This document shows positions 41,628 to 51,210 of a DNA stretch of 64,000 nucleotides, piece by piece. The notes under the pieces are model-generated. The model was not told the DNA's origin. It saw only the letters and a program-made list of their open reading frames with translations, and made no database searches. The stretch is from Georgenia soli (GTDB taxonomy: Bacteria; Actinomycetota; Actinomycetes; Actinomycetales; Actinomycetaceae). Location: positions 1,736,001-1,800,000 of the forward strand of contig NZ_PDJI01000004.1 in assembly GCF_002563695.1 (NCBI RefSeq), written 5' to 3'. Position 1 is the first letter of the stretch. Every line of letters starts with the position of its first letter. The position numbers and the translations under genes were made by a program.

Positions 41628-42104
41628 TCAGTCCTCGCCGATGTCCTCGTTCCACAACGCGGGCTCCGCGGCGACGAAGTCGCGCATGAGCTCCACGCAG
41701 GCGGGGTCGTCGAGCACGACCACCTCCACCCCGCGGGAGCGCAGCAGTTCCTCCCCGCCGAGGAACGTGCGATTCTCGCCGATCACCACGCGGGGGATGC
41801 CGTAGAGCAGGATCGCGCCGGTGCACATGTCGCACGGGGAGAGCGTGGTGACCATGGTCGCGCGGGCGTAGACGCTCGCCGGCAGCCGCCCGGCGTTGGC
41901 GAGGCAGTCCGTCTCGCCGTGCAGGATCGGGCTGGCGTCCTGCACCCGGCGGTTGCGTCCGACGGCGAGCACCTCGCCGTCGACGACGAGCGCAGCCCCG
42001 ATGGGGATGCCACCCTCCGCACGTCCCGCCCTGGCCTCCGCGAGCGCGACGGCGAGCGCCCCGCGATCCGTCCTCACGCCGTCGTCCGTCGCCATGGCCG
42101 TCAT
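41628..42104 (-). CDS. Cytosine deaminase-like zinc deaminase (fungal Fcy1 type)
   Basis: A 158-aa zinc deaminase. Zinc and catalytic motifs are HGETDCLANAGR (His ligand and Glu proton shuttle) and TLSPCDMCTGAILLYGIPRV (two Cys ligands). The C-terminus VVVLDDPACVELMRDFVAAE plus WNEDIGE closely resembles yeast cytosine deaminase as I recall it (PCDMCTGAIIMYGIPR, WFEDIGE) rather than E. coli CodA or TadA. Expected reaction: cytosine to uracil and ammonia in pyrimidine salvage. ATG 42104 or 42095. Divergent from an MFS transporter. Confidence 0.88.
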   Translation of the reverse strand: MTAMATDDGVRTDRGALAVALAEARAGRAEGGIPIGAALVVDGEVLAVGRNRRVQDASPILHGETDCLANAGRLPASVYARATMVTTLSPCDMCTGAILLYGIPRVVIGENRTFLGGEELLRSRGVEVVVLDDPACVELMRDFVAAEPALWNEDIGED

Positions 42105-42172
42105 GGTGCCAGGTGGCCGGGCTGGTGTCCGACCTCACCACCGTCCGCCGTCCCGGACGGGCGTCGTCGGTG

Positions 42173-42184
42173 GAAGAATTCTTC
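42173..42184. promoter_or_regulatory. Palindrome at the MFS promoter
   Basis: Perfect palindrome GAAGAATTCTTC, one base before the GTG start. Its AAGAAT could also be the -10 box with 6 nt to the start codon, so a repressor bound here would cover the leaderless start. Confidence 0.5.
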
Positions 42185-42185
42185 G

Positions 42186-43406
42186 GTGCCCAACCCCTAC
42201 CGCGAGATCCTCGGCCTGCCCGGGACTCTCGCGTTCTCGGCGGCGGGCCTGCTGGCCCGCTTCCCCGTCTCGATGGTGGGCATCGCCATCGTCCTGATGC
42301 TCTCGAGCATCACCGGCTCCTACGCCACCGCCGGCACGGTCTCGGCCACGTTCGTCATCGCGCAGGCCGTCTGCGCGCCGCAGCTCGCCCGGCTCGTGGA
42401 CCGGTTCGGCCAGGCGCGGGTCATGACGCCGGCCGTCACCATCTCCGGTCTGGCGCTCGGGGGGCTCGTCGTCGCGGCCGTCACGGGCGCACCGCTGTGG
42501 ACCGTCTACGCGTGCGCCGTCGTCTCGGGCGCGAGCGTCGGGTCGCTCGGCGCCCTGGTCCGCGCCCGCTGGACCCAGGCGGTGCGCACCCCGAAGGAGC
42601 TGCACCGGGCGTACTCGTGGGAGTCGGCGCTCGACGAGTCGACGTTCGTGCTCGGCCCCGTCATCGCCACGATCCTGGCCACCTCGGTGACCCCCTGGGC
42701 CGGCACCGCCGTGGCCGCCGTCGTCATCGTGGTGGGCGGCTACGCCTTCCTCGCCCAGCGCGGCACCGAGCCGCCCGCCCAGCCTCGTCTCGAGGGCGGC
42801 GCGCACCGCGGATCGGTCATGCGGTCCGGCGCCCTGGTGGGGATCGTCGTCGTCTTTCTCTTCGTGGGCGGCATCTTCGGCGCGACGGACGTCTCGATCG
42901 TCGCGTTCACCGCCGAGCACGGCCGCCCGAGCCTGGCCGGCGTGCTGCTCGGCATCTTCTCGCTCGGGTCCGTGGTGGCGGGCCTGCTCTACGGCGCCCA
43001 CACCTGGACCGGCCCGGCCTGGCGCCGGTTCGTGGTCGGCGTCGCGGTCTTGGCGGCCGGCACCGGGCTGTTCCTGCTGGTGGGGAGCATCGCGGTCATG
43101 GCCGCGGTGATGTTCGTGACCGGCTTCGCGATCTCGCCGACGATCATCAACGGCAACTCGATGGTCCAGCACCTCGTGGCCCGCCAGCGCCTCACCGAGG
43201 GACTGACGTGGCTGAGCACGGGCATCAACGTCGGTGTCTCGGTCGGCTCGTCGGTGGCCGGGGTGCTCATCGACGGCCACGGCTCGACGGGCGGCTTCGT
43301 CATGGTGGCCGCGAGCGGCGGCGTCGCCGTGCTCACGGCCGTCGGCGTCGCCCCGCTGCTGCGGCGCCGCGACCAGGGCGACCCGGCGCACCTTCCCGGG
43401 CACTGA
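42186..43406 (+). CDS. Major facilitator superfamily transporter
   Basis: A 406-aa MFS protein with 12 predicted TM helices. The A-type motif is reduced to LARLVDRFGQARVMTP between TM2 and TM3. C-half: INGNSMVQHLVARQRLTEGL and LSTGINVGVSVGSSVAGVLI, a pattern seen in MFS efflux permeases. Substrate unknown; the divergent cytosine deaminase gene hints at but does not prove a nucleobase. GTG at 42186 directly follows a 12-bp palindrome. Confidence 0.9.
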   Translation: MPNPYREILGLPGTLAFSAAGLLARFPVSMVGIAIVLMLSSITGSYATAGTVSATFVIAQAVCAPQLARLVDRFGQARVMTPAVTISGLALGGLVVAAVTGAPLWTVYACAVVSGASVGSLGALVRARWTQAVRTPKELHRAYSWESALDESTFVLGPVIATILATSVTPWAGTAVAAVVIVVGGYAFLAQRGTEPPAQPRLEGGAHRGSVMRSGALVGIVVVFLFVGGIFGATDVSIVAFTAEHGRPSLAGVLLGIFSLGSVVAGLLYGAHTWTGPAWRRFVVGVAVLAAGTGLFLLVGSIAVMAAVMFVTGFAISPTIINGNSMVQHLVARQRLTEGLTWLSTGINVGVSVGSSVAGVLIDGHGSTGGFVMVAASGGVAVLTAVGVAPLLRRRDQGDPAHLPGH

Positions 43407-43487
43407 GCCGGCAAGAGGCGACTCCGCCGACTGGGAGCCCGCGAGCGGTGGAGCCTGCAGCGGCAGCCTTCCGAGCGGCCGAGAGCG

Positions 43488-44234
43488 TCAGTACAGCCGG
43501 TGCGTCGCGGGCCCCCGGAGTGTCCCTGGGGCCTCGTCGAACGCCGCAGCGAACCGGTAGAACGCGGCAGTCAGGTGCTCGTGCATCGCTGCGGCTGCGG
43601 CGCTCCCGTCGCAACTCTCCACTGCCGCCCAGATCCTGCGATGCTCCGCGATCGTGATGCTTCCATCGATGTCGGCAGCGTAGAGCCGGAAGGTGTGCAG
43701 GTGGCTGTGGGTCTGCTCGTAGGCCTCGCGGACGACCTCGTTGCTGAGCGCACGCAAGATGTAGCCGTGGAACCGGGTGTCGTGAAGGACCAGCTCACGC
43801 CGGATGTCTGTCTTGCCCGCGATGGACAGTTCGAACCTGTCGATCTCCTGCCCTATCACGCGTGCCGGGTTACCAAGCCTGTTCGTCGTCACTACCTCGA
43901 CAGCCCACACATCGACGAGCAGGCGGAACTCGAACAGCTGCCGCAGTCGCTCCAGATCAAGCAGCGGGGTGGTCCGATAGCCCTTTCCTGGAACCTTGAC
44001 GATGAGGTTGTCCCCCTCGAGCTGGCGGACCGCCTCACGCACCGGTGTCTGCGAGACGCCGAGGTCTCGCGCGAGTGCGTCGATGTTCACGCGTTCGCCC
44101 GGTTCGATCTCGTTCTCGAGGATCCGGGCTCGGAGCGCGTCGTACACGTCTTCGGTCGTGCGACGGATCCGCGGCACGTCGTCTGGCCTGGCGGTCACAG
44201 AGTGACCCCGGGCGGAGTTGCGATCATGGCTCAA
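43488..44234 (-). CDS. GntR-family (FadR/FCD) regulator of the acid-sugar operon
   Basis: A 248-aa regulator: winged helix (TTEDVYDALRARILENEIEP, VNIDALARDLGVSQTPVREA) and an FCD ligand domain (FEFRLLVDVWAVEVVTTNRL, HDTRFHGYILRALSNEVV) with His/Asp positions for a metal-bound organic acid. It is the last gene of the operon. A TTG at 44234 overlaps the SDR stop (TTGA); a GTG at 44198 would give 236 aa and is also possible. Its likely operator is near 53965-53974. Confidence 0.9.
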   Translation of the reverse strand: MSHDRNSARGHSVTARPDDVPRIRRTTEDVYDALRARILENEIEPGERVNIDALARDLGVSQTPVREAVRQLEGDNLIVKVPGKGYRTTPLLDLERLRQLFEFRLLVDVWAVEVVTTNRLGNPARVIGQEIDRFELSIAGKTDIRRELVLHDTRFHGYILRALSNEVVREAYEQTHSHLHTFRLYAADIDGSITIAEHRRIWAAVESCDGSAAAAAMHEHLTAAFYRFAAAFDEAPGTLRGPATHRLY

Positions 44235-44989
44235 TTATTTCCCGGCCGAAGCCGCAGCCCCTGCATGCCGCCATCGACCGCCAGCGACGTCCCGGTGGTG
44301 GATCCGGAGAGTGGGGAAGCGAGGTAGGCGATGGCGGCCGCGACCTCCTGCGGCCTGACCAGGCGCCCGTGCGGCTGCCGAGCCTCCAGTGCCGCACGCT
44401 CCGCGACCGGGTCGGCGGCCCGCTCGAGCAGGCGGCCGACCCACGGGGTGTCCGCAGTGCCCGGGTTGACGCAGTTCACCCTGATGCCCTCGGGCAGGTG
44501 GTCCGCGGCCATGCTCAGCGTCAGCGAGAGGATGGCCCCCTTGGTCGCCCCGTAGAGAGCGCGGGCCGGCAGTCCTGCGGTAGCGGCGATCGAGCACGTG
44601 TTGACGATCGCCGCGGCCCTCGACAGCCGCAGGTGGGGCAGGGCCGCCCTGCTCACCCTGACGGTGCCGAGGAGGTTCACCTCGAGGACACGGCGCCACT
44701 CGTCGTCGTCGTTGTCCTCGACCGTCCCCTGTGCGCCGATGCCCGCGTTGTTGACGACGATGTCGATGCCACCGAGCTCGCGCACGACGTCGGCCACAGC
44801 GGCCCGGACAGACGCGTCGTCGGCGACGTCACAGCGCAGCGAGAGGTGGCCGGAGTGCCCTCCGTCGGGGTTGAGGTCGAGGATCGCGACCTTCGCCCCC
44901 CGCTCGCCGAGCAGATCGGCCGTGGCCGACCCGATGCCCGACGCACCCCCTGTCACGAGCGCAACCAGTCCGTCGAGGTCCTTGCTCAT
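44231..44989 (-). CDS. SDR dehydrogenase, probably 2-keto-3-deoxy-L-fuconate dehydrogenase
   Basis: A 252-aa short-chain dehydrogenase: cofactor motif LVTGGASGIGSATADLLGER, Asp after LDLN (NAD preference), DIVVNNAGIG, catalytic Ser in NTCSIAATAG and YGATKG. It ends with the usual TGTSLAVDGGMQGL. In L-fuconate pathways an SDR oxidises 2-keto-3-deoxy-L-fuconate to the 2,4-diketo acid, and the genes around it provide the steps before and after. ATG 44989 with GAGGAG upstream. Confidence 0.88.
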   Translation of the reverse strand: MSKDLDGLVALVTGGASGIGSATADLLGERGAKVAILDLNPDGGHSGHLSLRCDVADDASVRAAVADVVRELGGIDIVVNNAGIGAQGTVEDNDDDEWRRVLEVNLLGTVRVSRAALPHLRLSRAAAIVNTCSIAATAGLPARALYGATKGAILSLTLSMAADHLPEGIRVNCVNPGTADTPWVGRLLERAADPVAERAALEARQPHGRLVRPQEVAAAIAYLASPLSGSTTGTSLAVDGGMQGLRLRPGNN

Positions 44990-45015
44990 TCCGTTCTGCT
45001 CCTCTTCTCGGTCCC

Positions 45016-45879
45016 TCACGCCTGGACGAAAGCCTGTCGCTGTCTGCCCAGTCCCTCGATCTCGATCTCGACGACGTCGCCGTCACGCAGGTACGGGTAC
45101 CGCCCGGACAGGGCAACACCCTCCGGGGTCCCTGTCAGCACCACGTCGCCCGGCTCGAGCACCATGTACTGGCTGAGGTGGTGGACGATGTGGCCGACGC
45201 CGAAGATCATGTCCGCCGTCGTCGAGTCCTGCCGGATCTCCCCGTTCACCCAGCTGCGCAGCCGCAGCCGGGAGGGGTCGACCTCGTCCGCGGGCACCAG
45301 CCAGGGGCCAAGCGGCGAGAAGCCGGGGGCGCACTTGCCCTTGGACCACTGCCCGCCGGAGTCGTCGAGCTGGAAAGTGCGCTCGGACAAGTCGTTCGCC
45401 GCGACATAACCGGCGACGTGGGCGAGCGCCTCCTCCCGGTCGGCGAGGTAGCTGGCCCGCCGGCCTATGACGACACCGAGCTCGACCTCCCAGTCGGTGC
45501 GCGTGCTGTTGCGGGGGATGCTGGCGACATCGTCCGGCCCCGCCAGCGTGTTCGGCGTCTTGAGGAAGACCACCGGGGACGATGGCGGCTCTGCCCCCGA
45601 CTCTCGGGCGTGAGCGGCATAGTTCATCCCGATGCACACGATGGCGGACGGTCGTGCCACAGGGGGGCCCACCCGCAGGCCGTCGAGCTGGATCACCGGG
45701 AGCTCGCCGTCGGCCAGCGCCTGTCTCGTCCGACCGATGCCGTCAGTGGCCAGGAACGCGCCGTCGATGTCCGCCGTGAGCGCGGACAGGTCATAGGCCC
45801 GGCCCGGCCCGGCCCGGTCATCGTCGACGAGCACGGCCGGGGTCTCGGCGCCCGGGACACCGACCCTCAGGAGCTTCAC
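45016..45879 (-). CDS. FAH-family hydrolase, probably 2,4-diketo-3-deoxy-L-fuconate hydrolase
   Basis: A 287-aa fumarylacetoacetate hydrolase-fold enzyme. Metal-site and signature segments: CIGMNYAAHARESGAEPPSS, VFLKTPNTLAGP, TDWEVELGVVIGRRASYLAD, WSKGKCAPGFSPLGPWLVP and VVLTGTPEGVALSG. This subgroup cleaves 2,4-diketo-3-deoxy sugar acids; for L-fuconate the products are pyruvate and L-lactate. GTG 45879 overlaps the previous stop (GTGA). The SDR follows after 26 nt. Confidence 0.88.
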   Translation of the reverse strand: MKLLRVGVPGAETPAVLVDDDRAGPGRAYDLSALTADIDGAFLATDGIGRTRQALADGELPVIQLDGLRVGPPVARPSAIVCIGMNYAAHARESGAEPPSSPVVFLKTPNTLAGPDDVASIPRNSTRTDWEVELGVVIGRRASYLADREEALAHVAGYVAANDLSERTFQLDDSGGQWSKGKCAPGFSPLGPWLVPADEVDPSRLRLRSWVNGEIRQDSTTADMIFGVGHIVHHLSQYMVLEPGDVVLTGTPEGVALSGRYPYLRDGDVVEIEIEGLGRQRQAFVQA

Positions 45880-47075
45880 GCGGCACCTCCGGCGGTGCCC
45901 GAAGCCGCCAGCGCGGTGTCGGCGGACCGGGCACGCACGTACGTCATCAGGGAACGCACCCCGAACCGCCACGGCGGCAGCGTCTCGGTGCGCGCAACCA
46001 CGTTGGTCAGCGTCCCGAGGTGCGGGCTGCTGATCGACACGCGGTCGCCCGGCTTGTGCGTGAACCCCTGCCCGGGGGTGTCCCGGTCCTGAGTGGGAGC
46101 GAACAACGTGCCGGTATAGAGCACGAACCCGTCCGGGTACTGGTGGTGCGGGCCCGTGGCCGCCGCGACGAGCCGCTCGAAGGACCTGCTCAGGCGACCG
46201 ACGTGGTTCTCGCCCTCAAGGAGGTAATCGTCCTCGCCCTCCACCCGAAGCCGGATCCGTTCGTCCCGGACGGTGTCGAGGGTGAAGGAGTCGTCGAAGA
46301 GTCGCACGAAGGGGCCCAGCGCGCTCGAGGCGTTGTTGTCCTTGGCCATGCCGAGCAGCAGGGCGCTGCGTCCCTCCACGTCCCTGAGGTTGACGTCGTT
46401 GCCAAGCGTGCAGCCCCGCACCCGTCCTGCGGAGTCGATGACGAGCACGAGCTCCGGCTCGGGATTGTTCCAGGCGGAGAACTCAGGGATGCCGACGTGT
46501 GCGCCGTACCCGACGGACGCGAGCACGGGCGCCTTGGTGAAGACCTCAGGGTCGGGCCCGAGCCCGACCTCGAGATACTGTGACCACAGCCCCTGGGCGA
46601 GCAAGACCTCCTTGGTGCGGCGCGCCTCGTCGGACCCCGGCTCGACGTCCCCGACCGCGCCGCCGATCGCGGCGGCGATCGCCGCCCGGACGCCCTCGGC
46701 CCGCGTGGGGTCGCCGGCGCAGCGTTCCTCGATGACCCGCTCGACCATGCTGTCGACGAACGTCACCCCGCACGCCTTGACGACCTGCAGGTCGACGGGA
46801 GCGAGAAGGCGGGCGTGCGAGAGGTCGCCGTCGTCAGGGGCTTCCATCAGGTCGGTCAGGCGCCAGCTTCGCGTACCGCGGGCGTCCCGGACCCTGGCCA
46901 CGACGTCGTCGTGCTCGAGAAGCTCGGAAACGGTGGGCGCGACGTCGAACAGGTCGTGGAGCTCCTCCCCGCGCACCACCACCGGCCGCGGGCCCTGGGT
47001 CTCGGGATCCCACACCCGTCCGACGAGGACCGCCGCTGCGGCGTCCTGGGGCAGGATCTGCGTCGTTGTGCTCAT
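45876..47075 (-). CDS. FAH-family sugar-acid dehydratase, probably 2-keto-3-deoxy-D-arabinonate dehydratase
   Basis: A 399-aa two-part FAH-fold protein, longer than simple FAH hydrolases. Signature segments: LQVVKACGVTFVDSMVERVI, GLGPDPEVFTKAPVLASVGY, WNNPEPELVLVIDSAGRVRG and LGNDVNLRDVEGRSALLLGM. Members of this subgroup dehydrate 2-keto-3-deoxy-pentonates to 2-oxoglutarate semialdehyde and occur next to the matching aldehyde dehydrogenase, as here. ATG 47075 overlaps the aldehyde dehydrogenase stop (ATGA). Substrate assignment is by family and context. Confidence 0.8.
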   Translation of the reverse strand: MSTTTQILPQDAAAAVLVGRVWDPETQGPRPVVVRGEELHDLFDVAPTVSELLEHDDVVARVRDARGTRSWRLTDLMEAPDDGDLSHARLLAPVDLQVVKACGVTFVDSMVERVIEERCAGDPTRAEGVRAAIAAAIGGAVGDVEPGSDEARRTKEVLLAQGLWSQYLEVGLGPDPEVFTKAPVLASVGYGAHVGIPEFSAWNNPEPELVLVIDSAGRVRGCTLGNDVNLRDVEGRSALLLGMAKDNNASSALGPFVRLFDDSFTLDTVRDERIRLRVEGEDDYLLEGENHVGRLSRSFERLVAAATGPHHQYPDGFVLYTGTLFAPTQDRDTPGQGFTHKPGDRVSISSPHLGTLTNVVARTETLPPWRFGVRSLMTYVRARSADTALAASGTAGGAA

Positions 47076-48571
47076 CGTGGTCCTTGGGTTCGTTCGGCTG
47101 CCGCGCCGGCCCGGTCGCCGGCGTCGTGCTCTGTCCACCGGCCGTCCACCCGGCGCTGGATACGCCAAGGGTTGGCCTCCTGGAGCGCCGGGGGCAGCTG
47201 GGCGTCGGGGAACGACTGGTAGGCGACGGGGCGCATGAACCGCTGCACGGCCGCCGTGCCGACGGACGTCGTGCCGGGGGCGGTGGTCGCGGGGAAGGGA
47301 CCGCCGTGGTGCTGGGCGTGGCTGACAGTCACCCCGGTCGGCCAGTCGTTCCAGATGACCCGCCCGGCGCGCTCCTCGATGACCTGGACGAGCTCGTCCG
47401 GCGCCTCGCCGGGCTGACCGTGCACCGTCGCGGTCAGCTGGCCGGGGAGAAGCTCGGCCAGCTCGGCGAGGTTGTCCTCGGAGCCGTAGGCCACGACGAC
47501 GCTGGCCGGCCCGAACATCTCCTCCGCGAGGAGCTCGGGGCGTCGGCGCGCCTCTTCGGCCTTGACGGCGAGGACTGTGGGCGCCGGGGCGACCCCAGGC
47601 TCACCGGGGACGACCGTCTCGGCGCCGCCGGCGACGTGCTCGAGGGCGTGCTGGTAGCCCTCCGCCAGCCCCTCGGTCAGCATCGGGAAACGTGGTGCAG
47701 CGGCGACCGCTTGCTCCAGTGTCCTCCGCGCCCCGGCGTCGAGCTCCGGGACGAAGAGGAGACCCGGCTTGGTGCAGAACTGCCCCATGCCGAGGGTGAA
47801 GGAGGCGGCGAAGCCGGTGAGCACCTCCTCGCGACGCTCCGCCCAGGCGCGCTCGGTGACGAACGCGGGGTTCACGCTGCCCAGCTCCCCGTAGAAGGGG
47901 ATGGGTTCCGGGCGTGCGACGGTGCGCTCGAGGAGGAGCCGGCCCACACGGGTCGAGCCGGTGAACCCGACGGCCTTGATCAGCGGGTGGTCCACCAGCG
48001 ACTCGCCTGCGCTGCGGCCGGTCACGATCGCGAGGAGGCCGGCGGGTGCGGAGGCCTGCGTGAGCGCGGCGATAGCGATCTCGGCGGTGCGGCGGCCGAG
48101 CCGCTCGTGCGCCTCGTGCACCTTGTGGACGACGGCGCAGCCTGCGGCGAGCGCGGACGCCGTGTCCCCGCCGAGGACGCTGAAGGCGAACGGGAAGTTG
48201 GACGCACCGAACACGCCGACGGCACCGAGCGGGACGTTGACGCGGCGGATGTCGGGGCGCGGCCCCATGCCCCACGACGGGTCGGCGTGGTCGATCGTCG
48301 CGTCGAGGACCTGCCCGCTGCGCACCTCTTCGGCGAGGAGGCGCAGTTGGAAGGTGGTCCTGAGCAGCTCGGTCCTGAGGCGCCCCTCAGGCAGGTGCGT
48401 CTCCTCCCCGGCGAGCTGAACGAGCTCGTCCCCGTGGGCGTCGAGCGCGAGCGCGACGGCCTCGAGCCACCCGGCACGCTCCGTGGGAGGGGCGCCGCGG
48501 GCAGCCTCGTAGGCACCGTGCGCCCCGCGCACGGCCTCGCCGAGCTGGACGGTGGTGGTCAACGTGGTCAA
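47072..48571 (-). CDS. Aldehyde dehydrogenase, 2-oxoglutarate semialdehyde type
   Basis: A 499-aa NAD(P)-dependent aldehyde dehydrogenase: cofactor region [30 protein letters not shown], catalytic Glu in [14 protein letters not shown] and catalytic Cys in [11 protein letters not shown]. This sequence type is that of alpha-ketoglutarate semialdehyde dehydrogenases of pentonate pathways, producing 2-oxoglutarate. Start: TTG 48571 overlaps the FucD stop (TTGA); a second TTG at 48562 is possible. No ATG or GTG fits. Confidence 0.9.
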   Translation of the reverse strand: MTTLTTTVQLGEAVRGAHGAYEAARGAPPTERAGWLEAVALALDAHGDELVQLAGEETHLPEGRLRTELLRTTFQLRLLAEEVRSGQVLDATIDHADPSWGMGPRPDIRRVNVPLGAVGVFGASNFPFAFSVLGGDTASALAAGCAVVHKVHEAHERLGRRTAEIAIAALTQASAPAGLLAIVTGRSAGESLVDHPLIKAVGFTGSTRVGRLLLERTVARPEPIPFYGELGSVNPAFVTERAWAERREEVLTGFAASFTLGMGQFCTKPGLLFVPELDAGARRTLEQAVAAAPRFPMLTEGLAEGYQHALEHVAGGAETVVPGEPGVAPAPTVLAVKAEEARRRPELLAEEMFGPASVVVAYGSEDNLAELAELLPGQLTATVHGQPGEAPDELVQVIEERAGRVIWNDWPTGVTVSHAQHHGGPFPATTAPGTTSVGTAAVQRFMRPVAYQSFPDAQLPPALQEANPWRIQRRVDGRWTEHDAGDRAGAAAERTQGPR

Positions 48572-49905
48572 CTCTGCCGACCCGCCATCTCGTTGACGGC
48601 GGCGCGGTCGCCGACCTCGAGCCACCCGCCGCCGCGGGGGTACTCCCAGCGCTCGAGGGACTCCTCGTGCATCTGCGCCCCCGTGCCGGGGCGGGACGGG
48701 GCGACGTAACGTCCCGCCTCTAGCGCGGCCGGCTCGACGAAGTGCTCGTGGAGGTGGTCGACGAACTCGACGGCGCGGTCCTCCTGCGAGCCGCTCACCG
48801 CGGCGTAGTCGAAGAAGGAGAAGTGCTGGACGAGCTCGCACAGGCCGACCCCGCCGGCGTGCGGGCACACCGGGACGCCGAACTTGGCCGCGAGCAGGAT
48901 GTTCGCGATGTTCTCGTTGATGCCCGCGACCCGGGTGGCGTCGATCTGCATGACGTCGATCGCCTCCGCCTGGAGCAGCTGCTTGAACACGATCCGGTTG
49001 GCGACGGCCTCGCCGGTCGCCACCTTGACCGGGGCGATGCCGCGGCGGATCGCTGCGTGCCCGAGCACGTCGTCGGTGCTGGTGGGCTCCTCGATCCACC
49101 AGGGGGCGTAGTCGGCAAGCTCGCGGACCCAGTCGATCGCCTCCTGGACCTCCCAGCGCTGGTTCGCGTCGATGGCGATACGCACATGCTCACCCACCGC
49201 CTCGCGGGCGAGGCGCATGCGGCGGCGGTCGTCGTCCAGGTCGCCACCCACCTTCAGCTTGATCATGCCGAAGCCTGCCTCGACCGCCGCCTTGCTCAGC
49301 CGGACGAGCTTCTCGTCGCTGTACCCGAGCCATCCCGGGGTGGTGGTGTAGGCCGGGTAGCCGGTCCGACGGAGCTCGGCGACCCGCTCCGCCTTGCCCG
49401 GCTGGGCCCGGCGGAGAATCTCGAGGGCCTCCTCGGGCGTGAGGGCGTTACGGATATGGGTGAAGTCGACGACGCTGACGAGCTCCTCGGGCGACATCTC
49501 GCTGAGCATCAGCCACAGCGGCTTGCCCTCACGCCGGGCACGCAGGTCCCACAGCGCGTTGACGAGCGCTCCGCACGCCATGTGGGACACGCCCTTCTCG
49601 GGCCCGAGCCAGCGCAGCTGGGAGTCGTGGACGAGGAGTCTCGACGCGGCCCCCAGGTCGTGGATCAGCTCGTCGGTCTCACGACCCACGAGGAGGCGCC
49701 CGTAGCTCTCGATCGCGGCGACGACGATCTCGTTGCCCCGGCCGCAGGTGAAGACCATCCCGTGGCCGGTCTCGCCGTCGGAGGTTGTGACGGTGACGTA
49801 GGCGGCCGAGTAGTCGGGGTCGACGTTGACCGCGTCAGATCCGTCCAGCTCCAGCGAGGTCGGGAAGCGAATGTCGCGGACATGGACCGATTCGATACGT
49901 GACAT
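48568..49905 (-). CDS. fucD: L-fuconate dehydratase (enolase superfamily)
   Basis: A 445-aa mandelate-racemase-subgroup enolase. Very similar in pattern to human ENOSF1 and Xanthomonas Fuc[61 protein letters not shown], Lys base in MIKLKVGGD, metal ligands in IDANQRW, IEEPTS and ATGE, and the His base in [15 protein letters not shown]. It dehydrates L-fuconate to 2-keto-3-deoxy-L-fuconate; some FucD enzymes also take D-arabinonate and L-galactonate. ATG 49905, 21 nt after dctM. Confidence 0.95.
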   Translation of the reverse strand: MSRIESVHVRDIRFPTSLELDGSDAVNVDPDYSAAYVTVTTSDGETGHGMVFTCGRGNEIVVAAIESYGRLLVGRETDELIHDLGAASRLLVHDSQLRWLGPEKGVSHMACGALVNALWDLRARREGKPLWLMLSEMSPEELVSVVDFTHIRNALTPEEALEILRRAQPGKAERVAELRRTGYPAYTTTPGWLGYSDEKLVRLSKAAVEAGFGMIKLKVGGDLDDDRRRMRLAREAVGEHVRIAIDANQRWEVQEAIDWVRELADYAPWWIEEPTSTDDVLGHAAIRRGIAPVKVATGEAVANRIVFKQLLQAEAIDVMQIDATRVAGINENIANILLAAKFGVPVCPHAGGVGLCELVQHFSFFDYAAVSGSQEDRAVEFVDHLHEHFVEPAALEAGRYVAPSRPGTGAQMHEESLERWEYPRGGGWLEVGDRAAVNEMAGRQS

Positions 49906-49926
49906 CAGAGCACTCTCTCGATTGAT

Positions 49927-51207
49927 CTAGAGGAAGCCGAGCAGGCCAGGGAGCCAGAGGCTGAAGGCGGGGATGAAGGTCACGAGCAGCAGCACCGCGA
50001 CCATCGGGACGAAGAACGGCAGGACACCCCTGATCACGTCGGCCACGGGCATCTTGGTGACGCTCGAGAGCACGAACAGCACCAGTCCCACCGGCGGCGT
50101 CAGAAGCCCGATGAGCAGGTTGAAGATGACGATGGCGGCGAAGTGCATGGGATGGATGCCGAAGGTCTCGGCCACGGGCGAGAGCACGGGGACGATGATG
50201 AGGATGGCGGCCGTCGGCTCGAGCAGGCACCCGACGACGAACAGGAAGAGGTTCACCAGGATGAGGAACATCACCGGGTCGTTGGTGAGCCCGAGCATGA
50301 AGTCGGCGGCCAGCTGAGGTGCCCGCTCCCGGGCAAGCACCCAACCGAAGAGGGCGGCCGCCGCGACGATCAGCAGGACTGAGCCTGCCGTCTCGACCGT
50401 CTGGAGAAGCACGTCGTAGAGCTTGCGCCAGGTCATCTCTCGGTACGCGAGCGCGAGGATGAAGATGTACAGCACCCCGGCTGCCGAGGCCTCCGTGGGG
50501 GTGGCCACGCCGCCGAGGATGCCGCCGAGGATCACGACGGCGGCCCCGACCGCAGGCAGGGATGCCAGCGCGGCTCGGCCGCGGGCCCCCCACCCCACCT
50601 TGTACTCGCGGAGGTGGTCCTTCTTGCGGGTCTGCCACCACACCATGGCCGCCAGCGCGGTCACGAGCAGCAGCGCCGGCACAATCCCGACGATGAAGAG
50701 CGCCCCGACGGACAGCCCTGCCGTGACGGCGTAGATGATGGCCGGGATGCTCGGCGGGATCATCGGGGCGATCAGCGAGGAGGCGCCGGTGATACCCACG
50801 CTGAAGCCCGCCGGGTATCCCCGCTTGATCATCTGGGGCACCTGGACGCGCCCCATCGCTGCCGCGTCCGCGATGGCGGCACCGCTCATCCACGAGAAGC
50901 CGAAGCTGGTCGCGATGTTGACGTATCCGAGGCTGCCGCGGATGTGACCGAGGAAAGCTATGGCGGCGCTGTAGACGCGGTCGGTGATGCCCGAGACGTT
51001 CGCGAGGTTCCCCAGCAGGATGAACATCGGCACGGCGAGCATCGGGAAGTTGTTGACCCCGGACAGTGTCTGCTGGACACCGATGCCGAGCGAGGCGGTG
51101 GGATCGGTGACCACGTAGACCAGGGCGGGCACCAGGAGCGCGAACGCCACGGGCACGCGCAGGAACAGCAGCACCAGGAGGCCAATAAGCATGATGAGGA
51201 GCGTCAT
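49927..51207 (-). CDS. dctM: TRAP transporter large permease (DctM)
   Basis: A 426-aa DctM-type permease with about twelve hydrophobic segments. Family segments: FPMLAVPMFILLGNLANVSG, SWMSGAAIADAAAMG, LIAPMIPPSIPAIIYA, GGVATPTEASAAGVLY and LLTPPVGLVLFV. It uses an ion gradient to import an organic acid delivered by DctP. ATG at 51207, 3 nt after the dctQ stop. The linked dehydratase suggests an aldonate substrate. Confidence 0.96.
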   Translation of the reverse strand: MTLLIMLIGLLVLLFLRVPVAFALLVPALVYVVTDPTASLGIGVQQTLSGVNNFPMLAVPMFILLGNLANVSGITDRVYSAAIAFLGHIRGSLGYVNIATSFGFSWMSGAAIADAAAMGRVQVPQMIKRGYPAGFSVGITGASSLIAPMIPPSIPAIIYAVTAGLSVGALFIVGIVPALLLVTALAAMVWWQTRKKDHLREYKVGWGARGRAALASLPAVGAAVVILGGILGGVATPTEASAAGVLYIFILALAYREMTWRKLYDVLLQTVETAGSVLLIVAAAALFGWVLARERAPQLAADFMLGLTNDPVMFLILVNLFLFVVGCLLEPTAAILIIVPVLSPVAETFGIHPMHFAAIVIFNLLIGLLTPPVGLVLFVLSSVTKMPVADVIRGVLPFFVPMVAVLLLVTFIPAFSLWLPGLLGFL

Positions 51208-51210
51208 CGG

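Noticed and set aside
48568..49905. L-rhamnonate or D-galactonate dehydratase assignment
   Set aside because: Motif pattern ([29 protein letters not shown]) fits the FucD/ENOSF1 group much better.
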